From: Micromonospora sp. WMMD1120
GTDB taxonomy: Bacteria > Actinomycetota > Actinomycetes > Mycobacteriales > Micromonosporaceae
Direction of reading: 5' to 3'
Length of the DNA stretch: 64,000 nucleotides
Assembly (NCBI RefSeq): GCF_029626235.1
Contig: NZ_JARUBO010000005.1
Location: forward strand, 2,388,501-2,452,500
Shown: positions 7,044 through 14,257 of the stretch, one piece after another
Layout: every line of letters begins with the position of its first letter
How positions within the stretch are numbered: the first letter of the stretch is position 1
Position numbers and translations under genes: made by a program
Notes under the pieces: generated by a model
Database searches by the model: none
Seen by the model: the letters and a program-made list of their open reading frames with translations, nothing else
Told to the model about the DNA's origin: nothing

Positions 7044-10022
7044 GTGACCGCATGGGAGCCGGCCACGGAGGCCGAGGTGGCGATGCGCGACGCGTTGCGC
7101 GCCAACGACCAGGAGCTCTACTTCCGGCTCCTGTCCCGCACCGACGTGTTGTTGCCGGTCTCCGCCCCGGCGCAGCCCGGCCAGCCACCCACTGGTTGGG
7201 GCACCTGGACGACCGCCGGTCGCACCCATGTCCTGGCCTTCACCTCCACCTCCGCGCTGCGGGCCTGCCTCGGCGACAACGCCGGCAGCACCCGGCGCGT
7301 GCCCTTCACCGACCTCGCCTCCGGTTGGCCGAACCAGGAGTGGTGGCTCGCCGTCAACCCGGGTCTCCCGGTCGAGGGCTACCTGCCGGCCTGGTTCGTG
7401 TCCCAGCTCTCCCGGGGCGACGTGCGACTGCCCGGCCGCGCCATGGGCGCTCGCGCCCGGCTGGAACGTGCCGAGACGCTGGCCCGCAGCCGGCCCGGCG
7501 CGGCACACCGGGAGACCACGGTCGCCGCCGGATCGCCCCCGCCGACGGCCCCGGCGTCGTTCGCGCCCGACCCGGTGGGCCCGCCGGCTGCGGTGCCGCC
7601 GGCTGCGGTGCCGCCGGCTGCGGTGCCGCCGGCTGCGGTGCCGCCGGCTGCGGTGCCGCCCCGAGGACCGGCGCCAGGCCCGGTGTCCCGGGCGGGCACG
7701 CCCTCGACGCCGTGGACGCCGAGCGCCGCCGAGCCGTCACGGCGATCCGGCGTGGAGGACCAGCCCGGCGCCGCCCAGCGGCATCCGACCGGCCCGACCC
7801 GGCCCGGCAGCGGAGCTGTGCCGCGCACCGGCCGACCGTCACGGTTCACCCCCCTGGCATCCAACGGTCCCGCTGCCGACCAGCCGGGGGCGGGGTGGCC
7901 GGCGGCGCAGCGGCCGGGCGAGGGCGACGCCACCGCCAACGGCGGTCCGCAACAGACCGGCCGGCGCTCCTTCTTCGAGCCCAACCCGGTCCGCGACCGG
8001 GTCGCCGAGCCGGCCCCGGGCGGTCGCTTGGCCGACCGCGCGACACCACCGAGCCGGTTCGCTCGCGGCAGCCAGCCCTTCCCACGGCGCCGTCCGGCCG
8101 ACGCGCCCGCCGACGACTCCGCGACACGGGCCTTCCCGATGACGGACCCGGACGCGACCCGGCCGATCCGGCCGCCAGCCGGCGACCTCGGCGCGTCCCA
8201 CGGGCTGCGCGCCCCGGCCGCCGAGGACGAGGTCACCCAGCCGCTGCCGCCGCGTCGGCACAACCCGCTGGCGGAGGAGGCCACCCGCGCGTTCCGGGTG
8301 CCCGGTGAGCCCGCACCGGTCCAGCCCTCCGGCCAACCCACTTCGCCGGCGGAGGAGACCCAGGCGACTCCCCAGGACCGGTCGCGCCGGTTCGAGCCGG
8401 TGGACGACCTGCCCGCCTCTGTCGCGGAACCGGTCTCCGGGCCGCCCGCGCCGCGCCGGGGCTTCACGCCCATCGTCATCGAGGGCACCATCATCGAGTC
8501 CCGCGACCTCGCCGACCTGACCGGGAGCAACGGGTCGGCCGCCACGCCCCGGGAGCCCAGCCCCGCCGACGCCGCCCCGCCCCCGTTCGGCGCGACGACG
8601 TCCGCGCCGCCGCCCTTCGGTGCTGCGCCTTCCGCTCCGCCGTCGTTGGATGCGACGTCGACCGCGCCGCCGTCGTTCGGTGCTGCGCCTTCCGCGCCGC
8701 CGTCCTTCGGCGAAGCACCTTCCGCCCCGCCGTCGTTCGGTGAGGTGTCCGCCGCGCCGCCGTCGTTCGGCGCGGGCTCGACCCCGCCGCCGTCGTTCGG
8801 TGAGGTGTCCGCCGCCCCGCCGTCGTTCGGCACGTCGCCCTCCGGTCCGGACCTGTTCACGCCCTCGTCGGACGTCCCGGGTCGGCCCGCGCCGAGCCCG
8901 TACGTTCCGTACACTCCGCCGCACGCCGGTCGCTCCGATGGCGTACGCCCTGACGATCCCCTCGACACGCTGGTCGGTGCGGCTGGCGCGGACAGCGTGA
9001 CCGACACGGGGAAGCCCGCCGAGCCGCCGCCCGCCGAGCCGGCGCCCGCCGAGTTCGAGCCGGCCAACACGGTCGAGGAGGACCTGCTCGCCGCCGCTGG
9101 CTCCGGCAGCACCGACACGTTCCTGTCCACCCTGCTCCTGGCCCGGGTGCTGCTGCCGGCGGCACCGGACTCGGCGCGGGGGAGCCGCCCCGGCGACTCC
9201 GGCTTCGTCTGGCAGACGGCGCAACTCGACGGCGAGACGTACGTGGTGGTCTACACGTCGCCGGAGCGCCTGGCCGACCACATCGACGGTGACGTCGACA
9301 CGGTACGGGTCAAGTTCGCCCAACTGATCCGGCGCTGGCCCGACGAGGACTGGTCGTTCGCCGTCAACCCGGGCACACCTGTCGGCGCCAAGCTGCCCGG
9401 CGAACAGATCGTCGCCCTGGCCAACTGGGCCGCCGAGGTGGGGCTCGGAGACGACCTGGAGGTGGACCAGGAGGCCCCGCCGCCCGCCGCGGAACCCGCG
9501 GTCCGCCCCCGGTACGCGCCAGCGGCGGTCGACCCGACCCGACCGACGGTCATGCAGAAGGCGATCGCGCCGAGTCAGCTCGCGTACTACCTGGACCGGG
9601 GTTACGACAGGGTCTCCGGCTTCGTGCACCGGGCCGGCGAGCTGGCCCATCTGACCACGCCGGCCCAGCTGCACGACGCGCTCGGGCTCAACTACCCCGG
9701 CTCCCCGTTCGCCCCGGACGCCGAGGAGATCTACGTCCTGCGCTGGCCCGCGCACCGGCCGAGCCTCTACCGGATCCCCTACGGCGGTCAGAACGAGCCG
9801 GCGATGCGGGCCATGGAGGGCTGGGTCATCGAGCGCCCGCCCTTCCGGGGCAACGGCTTCGCCCCGGGCGAGAGCAGCGACGTGGTGGCCGAGTTCAAGG
9901 TGGACAGCGCGCGGCTGCCGCACGGGGCACGGCTCTGGCGCATCGGTGCGGACGGCACCGAACGGGTGGTCGCGGAACTGGACACCGACACGGTGGTCTG
10001 GCGACGGGTCGGTGAGGCGTGA
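7044..10022 (+). CDS. Large SseB-like multi-domain protein of the type VII locus
   Basis: A protein of about 992 residues. Residues ~5-130 form an SseB N-terminal-like domain (LLPVS...TSTSALRACLGD...EWWLAVNPGLPVEGYLP). A ~540-residue Pro/Ala/Ser-rich linker holds five PPAAV repeats and nine ~10-residue APPSFG-type repeats. A second SseB-like domain follows at about 660-790 with the parallel SFAVNPGTPVGAKLPG, then a third C-terminal globular domain of ~180 residues that I do not recognise. GTG at 7044 follows AGGGGAGG by five bases and is preferred to the GTG at 7038. It is divergent from mycP and overlaps the next gene. The role is probably connected with type VII secretion or its substrates, but this is inferred from position. 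Confidence 0.7.
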   Translation: MTAWEPATEAEVAMRDALRANDQELYFRLLSRTDVLLPVSAPAQPGQPPTGWGTWTTAGRTHVLAFTSTSALRACLGDNAGSTRRVPFTDLASGWPNQEWWLAVNPGLPVEGYLPAWFVSQLSRGDVRLPGRAMGARARLERAETLARSRPGAAHRETTVAAGSPPPTAPASFAPDPVGPPAAVPPAAVPPAAVPPAAVPPAAVPPRGPAPGPVSRAGTPSTPWTPSAAEPSRRSGVEDQPGAAQRHPTGPTRPGSGAVPRTGRPSRFTPLASNGPAADQPGAGWPAAQRPGEGDATANGGPQQTGRRSFFEPNPVRDRVAEPAPGGRLADRATPPSRFARGSQPFPRRRPADAPADDSATRAFPMTDPDATRPIRPPAGDLGASHGLRAPAAEDEVTQPLPPRRHNPLAEEATRAFRVPGEPAPVQPSGQPTSPAEETQATPQDRSRRFEPVDDLPASVAEPVSGPPAPRRGFTPIVIEGTIIESRDLADLTGSNGSAATPREPSPADAAPPPFGATTSAPPPFGAAPSAPPSLDATSTAPPSFGAAPSAPPSFGEAPSAPPSFGEVSAAPPSFGAGSTPPPSFGEVSAAPPSFGTSPSGPDLFTPSSDVPGRPAPSPYVPYTPPHAGRSDGVRPDDPLDTLVGAAGADSVTDTGKPAEPPPAEPAPAEFEPANTVEEDLLAAAGSGSTDTFLSTLLLARVLLPAAPDSARGSRPGDSGFVWQTAQLDGETYVVVYTSPERLADHIDGDVDTVRVKFAQLIRRWPDEDWSFAVNPGTPVGAKLPGEQIVALANWAAEVGLGDDLEVDQEAPPPAAEPAVRPRYAPAAVDPTRPTVMQKAIAPSQLAYYLDRGYDRVSGFVHRAGELAHLTTPAQLHDALGLNYPGSPFAPDAEEIYVLRWPAHRPSLYRIPYGGQNEPAMRAMEGWVIERPPFRGNGFAPGESSDVVAEFKVDSARLPHGARLWRIGADGTERVVAELDTDTVVWRRVGEA
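7581..7655 (+). repeat. Five perfect 15-bp tandem repeats (PPAAV)
   Basis: Unit CCGCCGGCTGCGGTG is repeated five times without a mismatch inside the SseB-like gene. The unit keeps the frame, so copy-number changes would only alter linker length by five residues each. The perfect identity suggests recent slippage expansion. Confidence 0.9.
8573..8832 (+). repeat. Degenerate ~30-bp repeats encoding APPSFG units
   Basis: About nine units of ten residues (A/S-APPSFG-x-x-x) in the linker of the SseB-like protein, with nucleotide units of roughly 30 bp that vary mainly at the last three codons. It is a disordered Pro/Ser spacer. Confidence 0.8.
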
Positions 10023-10384
10023 TGCGCGACGGTTACGTGGCTCGCTGGCAGGGCCGGGAATACCAGGCCAGCCCGGACGGTGACGACATCCGGCTCTACC
10101 AGCCCGAACCGGGCGAGGGCTTCGAGCAGGTCCGCCCGGGTCGCTACGTCCGGGTGCTGCCCGCGACCGAGATCGAGGATCTCGCGTACGTGCGGACGAC
10201 CTGCACCTGGAAGGGGCAACCGTTCATCGTGCTCGGCGAGCACGACGCCTGGCTGCGGGTGGAGTACACGGGTGGCCGTTGGCCGGTCGCCGAGGCGATG
10301 CGGCTGGAGGTCTTCGACTTCGGTGTCTACCAGGGCTGGGCACCGGCCACCGAGGTCACCGACCTGCGGGAGCAGCGGGTCTGA
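10022..10384 (+). CDS. Conserved hypothetical protein, downstream of SseB-like gene
   Basis: A 120-residue protein rich in aromatic and acidic residues, without membrane or signal segments. The ATG overlaps the stop codon of the large SseB-like gene (TGATG), so the two are translationally coupled and probably work together. The sequence (ARWQGREYQASPDGDDIRLY...GRYVRVLP...VLGEHDAWLRVEYTGG) looks like an all-beta fold with internal repeats of a W/Y-x-G strand pattern. I do not recognise a family. A role as partner or immunity-like protein for the C-terminal domain of the upstream gene is possible but unproven. Confidence 0.75.
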   Translation: MRDGYVARWQGREYQASPDGDDIRLYQPEPGEGFEQVRPGRYVRVLPATEIEDLAYVRTTCTWKGQPFIVLGEHDAWLRVEYTGGRWPVAEAMRLEVFDFGVYQGWAPATEVTDLREQRV

Positions 10385-10388
10385 CCGG

Positions 10389-11321
10389 TCACGACTTCGT
10401 CCACCGCAGCACCTCGCCGAGCACCAACTCCGGTGCCTCCAGGTGCGGGAAGTGCCCGACCCCGTCGAGCAGTCGCCACTCGTACGGGGCGACGACGTAC
10501 CGGCCGGAACCCAGTGCGGTCCGGGGCAGGGAGGCCGAGTCCTGCGCGCCGTGCAGTTGCAGGGTCGGGGTGGCCAGCGGTTTCTGCATCAGGCGGACGA
10601 ACCGGTAACCGTGCAGCCGCAGCACCGAGCGGAACGCCCAGCGGTATCCCTCGAGCGCGCAGAAGGCGGCCTGCGGGATGCGCATCGCCTCCCGGCACCG
10701 CTCGGCGTACGCCGCGAAGTCCGGCCGCGTCACCCAGCGTGGGCCGCTCCAGCGGCGCATGATGTCCTCGACGGCCGCCGCCCCGTCCCGGGTCAGCACG
10801 TGCTCGTACCTTGGTAGCTGGAACTTCAGCGCCGGGGTGGAGGCGGCGAACTGCCCGCGGGGGTCGGCGAAGATGGCGGCCCGCAGGCGCAGCGGGTGCG
10901 GTGCGCCCAGCACCACCAGTCGCCGCACCAGGGACGGGTGGAACGAGGCCACCGTCCAGGCCACCATCCCGCCGAGGCCGGTGCCGACGACTGTGGCGGA
11001 CCGCTCACCGAGCGCGCGGATCAGGCCGGCGATGTCGGCGGCGAGGGTGTAGCCGTCGTACCCCCGGGGTGGTTTGTCGCTGGCCCCGTAGCCGCGCAGA
11101 TCGACGGCGACCGCCCGGAACCCGGCGTCGGCGACCGCCGGCAGCATCTGGTGCCAGGCCCACCAGTGCTCGGGGAAACCGTGCAGGAAGAGCACCATCG
11201 GCCCGGTGCCGGCCTCGACGACGTGGAACCGGCTGCCGTTCGCGCCGACGAAGCGGTGCGTCCACGGCCCCTCCGTGAGGACACAGGACTCGTCGACGGC
11301 TCCGTCGCGCTGGTCGGTCAT
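10389..11321 (-). CDS. Alpha/beta hydrolase (epoxide-hydrolase-like) lacking the nucleophile
   Basis: A 310-residue protein of epoxide hydrolase type: the oxyanion motif HGFPEHW (res. 47-53), AVDLRGYGASDKP, a cap region, and the C-terminal GVGHFPHLEAPE carrying the catalytic histidine. At the nucleophile elbow, where G-x-D/S-x-G is expected, the sequence reads V-V-G-T-G115-L-G-G, so glycine replaces Asp/Ser. The codons are unambiguous in the given sequence. Either the protein is not a conventional hydrolase or it belongs to a subgroup with altered chemistry. A TAGGCT -10 box six bases before the ATG indicates a leaderless message. It ends four bases from the convergent upstream gene. Confidence 0.8.
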   Translation of the reverse strand: MTDQRDGAVDESCVLTEGPWTHRFVGANGSRFHVVEAGTGPMVLFLHGFPEHWWAWHQMLPAVADAGFRAVAVDLRGYGASDKPPRGYDGYTLAADIAGLIRALGERSATVVGTGLGGMVAWTVASFHPSLVRRLVVLGAPHPLRLRAAIFADPRGQFAASTPALKFQLPRYEHVLTRDGAAAVEDIMRRWSGPRWVTRPDFAAYAERCREAMRIPQAAFCALEGYRWAFRSVLRLHGYRFVRLMQKPLATPTLQLHGAQDSASLPRTALGSGRYVVAPYEWRLLDGVGHFPHLEAPELVLGEVLRWTKS

Positions 11322-11327
11322 GCTGAC

Positions 11328-11333
11328 AGCCTA
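11328..11333 (-). promoter_or_regulatory. -10 box of leaderless hydrolase gene
   Basis: TAGGCT on the minus strand, six bases before the ATG at 11321. Confidence 0.5.
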
Positions 11334-11409
11334 GGACCCGATCGCCGGCCCACCGCATCGCCTTCGTCGCAGTCGGCGCGGGGGCGGGACGTGGCCGGTT
11401 CCCGATACG

Positions 11410-11446
11410 GGCGATGCCCGGGCAGGTGACCTGCCCGGGCATCGCC
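11410..11446 (-). terminator. Terminator after first immune inhibitor A gene
   Basis: An 18-bp perfect inverted repeat (11410-11427 with 11429-11446), GC-rich at the base, just past the stop codon at 11478 on the minus strand. Confidence 0.75.
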
Positions 11447-11477
11447 GTGTGGTGCGGGTGTTGCTCCGACCGAAGGA

Positions 11478-13928
11478 TCAGTTGAAGCGGACGTTGGTGT
11501 AGATGCCGTCCTGCGACACGACCTTGATCTTTCGGCCGGTGGCGGGGAGCTTGACGCCGTGGTTCGGCAGCTCCTCGTACCAGTACTTCTGGGTGTCGTC
11601 GAACAGCGGCTGCGCGGCCTGGCCACGAACGTAGTTGGCCTGGCCGTTGATGTGCAGCGTGAACGAGTCGGCCTTCTTGAGGCTGAACGGCGCGTCGTAG
11701 ACCTGGACGCGGGCCCGCCAGGGGGCGCCGGTCAGGTTGTAGAGCGGCCGCGGGTGCGCGTCGATGATCAGGTTCCGACCCTCACCCGGGTGCTCGAACG
11801 TGTCGTTGTCGTCCCACCGCAGGTTCCAGTAGGAGATGAGCAGACCCTCCTGGTAGGAGTAGTGGTCGACCCAGTCCGGGCGGGTGTTCTGGTAGCCGAA
11901 GAAGTACGGGCCGGTCTTGAGGTACTTGTCGTACGAGGTGTACGAACGGGTGCCGGCGATGTAGTAGTTGGCGAACGGCTTGGTGTAGGTCTCCGCGACG
12001 ATCTCGAACTTGTCCGTGAAGGTCCAGCCGTTGGCACCCGCCTCGGCGCCGTCGGTGAACACGGTCTGACCGTCGGCGGTCACGGTGATCGCGTCACCGT
12101 AGAAGCCGCCCCGGGACAGGCCGCCGTCGGTCTGGTAGCGCAGCCGGAACTGCACGACCTTGCCCGCCACGGAGTTCATCGGGATGTTGATGTCGACCCA
12201 CTTGCCGCCGCTGGAGCCGTCCAGGGCGAAGCGCCCGGGGGAGATCTCCTTCAGCGGGTTTCCGTTGGCGGTGCCGGGCAGGGTCGCCCAGGTCTTGCCG
12301 CCGTCGGCCGAGGCCTCGAAGAACAGGTAGTCGAAGTTGGCCTCGATGCTGTAGCGGCCCTTCATGGTCAGGGCGGCCGACGACTTCCCGGTCAGGTCGA
12401 GCGTCCGGGTCATCGTGCTGTTCAGGTCGTCCTCGTTACCGCTGAAGAACTGCTTGGTGCCCGCGAACGGCGCGCCGTTGGAGAAGGTGTAGTCCCGGGG
12501 CGGGAGCACGACGACGGCGGCCTGCGCCTCCGGCGAGTTGTACTCCTGCGGGCCGAGCTTCACGGTGCGCTTCTCGTCCAGCCCGATGGTGTCGTAGTCG
12601 AGCCAGCCGAGCTGGAGCTTGTTCCACGCGCCGAGGTCACCGCCGCGCTCACCGATGCCACCGTCGTTCTTGGCACCGAGCCGGCTCTGGGCCATCAGGG
12701 TCCAGTGCTCGTTGTTGTTGTCGCCACCGTTGAGCACGTTGTAGTCGTCCGGCAGACCGAGATCGTGACCGTACTCGTGGTAGAAGACGCTCCGGCCGCC
12801 GTTCTCCGGCTGGATGGTGTAGTCGCCGATCCACACGCCGGTGTCGCCGATCTGGGTGCCGCCGGCCGGGAAGTTCTCCGGGCCGGTGTTGCCCTGGTCC
12901 GAGGCGAACGCGTACCAGCGGTGGCTCCAGATGGCGTCCTCACCCTGGATCGGGTCACCGTCGGCCTGGTCACCGCCGGAGTGGACGATCTGGAAGTGGT
13001 CGATGTAGCCGTCCGACTCGTTGAAGTCGCCGTCACCGTCGAAGTCGTACCGGTCGTACTGGTCCATCGACCGGACGTCGGCGGCGATCTCCTCGTCGGT
13101 GCGGCCGGCGGCCTTCTGGTCGGCGACCCACTGGTTGGCCGCGTCGCGGACCAGGTCCCAGGTGTTGTCGCAGACGTTGCTGTCGCAGACCGCCAGGTCG
13201 TTGGCCGGGTTCTTCGGCTCGTCGTCCGGGATCGGGTCGTCGGACCGGCCGTAGCGGGCCTCGTTGTACCTGACCTTGACCCAGTCGGTGACCTCGCCCT
13301 CGACGCTGTAGCGACCCGAGGACTGGGCCTCGTAGTACTGCTTCAGCGACTCGTCACCCGGGTTGGTGCCGAAGTAGAGCTGCCGGTAGTGGTCGGCGTT
13401 GTAGTCCGGCTGCCAGACGGTGGAGTTGTCCACCGCCCGGTTGGGCGCCGGGATCTCGTTGTGCAGCGGGCCGTCAAACTTGGTCGGCCCGGCCGTGTCG
13501 GGGTCGATGTTCTTGTCCGGGAAGTCCGGGTGCCGCTCGTTACCGAACTCGGCGAGGATCACGAAGATCTTGTCCGTGCGCTCGCGGGAGAGTTCGACGT
13601 ACTGGTCCTCGGTCTGGACCACGCCCGTTCCGGTGGTGCGGGCGGCGGCTCCGTCGGCCTGGGTCCGGCCGACCTTGGCGACGGTGCTGCCGTTGATCCG
13701 TTCTGCCTTGACCTTGCCAGAGAGGACCTCGCTCAGGCCCTGCTGGCGCAGCGCGCGCCGCTTCTCTTCCAGCGGGTTCGGCAGGTCGTGGTCCGCATGA
13801 GCGGGCTCGGCGACCGACGGAGCGGCCGTCGGCAGTTTGGGCTGCGGGGCCGCCGAGGCGGACGGGCCGAAAGCCAGGCCTGTCGCCGTCAGTGAGAGCC
13901 CGAGCAGACCCACTGCGACTTTGCGCAC
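11478..13928 (-). CDS. Immune inhibitor A-type M6 metalloprotease (first copy)
   Basis: An 816-residue secreted protein. A Sec signal peptide (LLGLSLTATGLAFGPSASA) is followed by a propeptide and the peptidase M6 domain with zinc motif HEYGHDLGLPDD starting near residue 384. Downstream beta-rich regions carry carbohydrate-binding/MAM-like features (SAALTMKGRYSIEANFDYLFFEAS and the Asp-rich calcium-type loop FDGDGDFNESDG). InhA proteases of Bacillus degrade host antibacterial proteins; in soil actinomycetes such enzymes are general secreted proteases. A paralogue with the same layout lies directly upstream, with its own terminator between, so the two are separate transcription units. Confidence 0.9.
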   Translation of the reverse strand: MRKVAVGLLGLSLTATGLAFGPSASAAPQPKLPTAAPSVAEPAHADHDLPNPLEEKRRALRQQGLSEVLSGKVKAERINGSTVAKVGRTQADGAAARTTGTGVVQTEDQYVELSRERTDKIFVILAEFGNERHPDFPDKNIDPDTAGPTKFDGPLHNEIPAPNRAVDNSTVWQPDYNADHYRQLYFGTNPGDESLKQYYEAQSSGRYSVEGEVTDWVKVRYNEARYGRSDDPIPDDEPKNPANDLAVCDSNVCDNTWDLVRDAANQWVADQKAAGRTDEEIAADVRSMDQYDRYDFDGDGDFNESDGYIDHFQIVHSGGDQADGDPIQGEDAIWSHRWYAFASDQGNTGPENFPAGGTQIGDTGVWIGDYTIQPENGGRSVFYHEYGHDLGLPDDYNVLNGGDNNNEHWTLMAQSRLGAKNDGGIGERGGDLGAWNKLQLGWLDYDTIGLDEKRTVKLGPQEYNSPEAQAAVVVLPPRDYTFSNGAPFAGTKQFFSGNEDDLNSTMTRTLDLTGKSSAALTMKGRYSIEANFDYLFFEASADGGKTWATLPGTANGNPLKEISPGRFALDGSSGGKWVDINIPMNSVAGKVVQFRLRYQTDGGLSRGGFYGDAITVTADGQTVFTDGAEAGANGWTFTDKFEIVAETYTKPFANYYIAGTRSYTSYDKYLKTGPYFFGYQNTRPDWVDHYSYQEGLLISYWNLRWDDNDTFEHPGEGRNLIIDAHPRPLYNLTGAPWRARVQVYDAPFSLKKADSFTLHINGQANYVRGQAAQPLFDDTQKYWYEELPNHGVKLPATGRKIKVVSQDGIYTNVRFN

Positions 13929-14186
13929 GTGGTACCTCCGGTGTGAGGGAACCGGCCCAACGGGGGTACGGGCCGGTGAAGATCGATCCCACTAGTGGGA
14001 CCAATGGTGAACTTAGACACTGGCGGGACGGGTGGGAAGACGCCCGCGTCGATTTGTTGCAAGATTTTGTTGGGAATGCTTTTCACCGTCACACCCCGCC
14101 GGTTCATCAGCCATGCTGACCAGCAGCGACCTGGACGGCAACGTATACAACGACATTTTTCGATCAATGTGATCGTACATACGACA

Positions 14187-14220
14187 GTGGGGCCGGCGGC
14201 GTCTCCGCCGTCGGCCCCAC
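14187..14220 (-). terminator. Terminator after second immune inhibitor A gene
   Basis: GTGGGGCCGGCGG pairs with CCGCCGTCGGCCCCAC with one G-T type mismatch, 37 bases beyond the stop of the 14258-17053 gene. The remainder of the 13929-14257 gap is comparatively AT-rich and presumably holds the promoter of the first copy. Confidence 0.65.
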
Positions 14221-14257
14221 CGGTACCGCTGTTGTCAGTTGTCGCTACGTGAAACCG

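Noticed and set aside
7581..8832. Tandem repeats as a possible CRISPR array
   Set aside because: Units are contiguous, in frame and encode Pro-rich peptide; there are no spacers and no cas genes.
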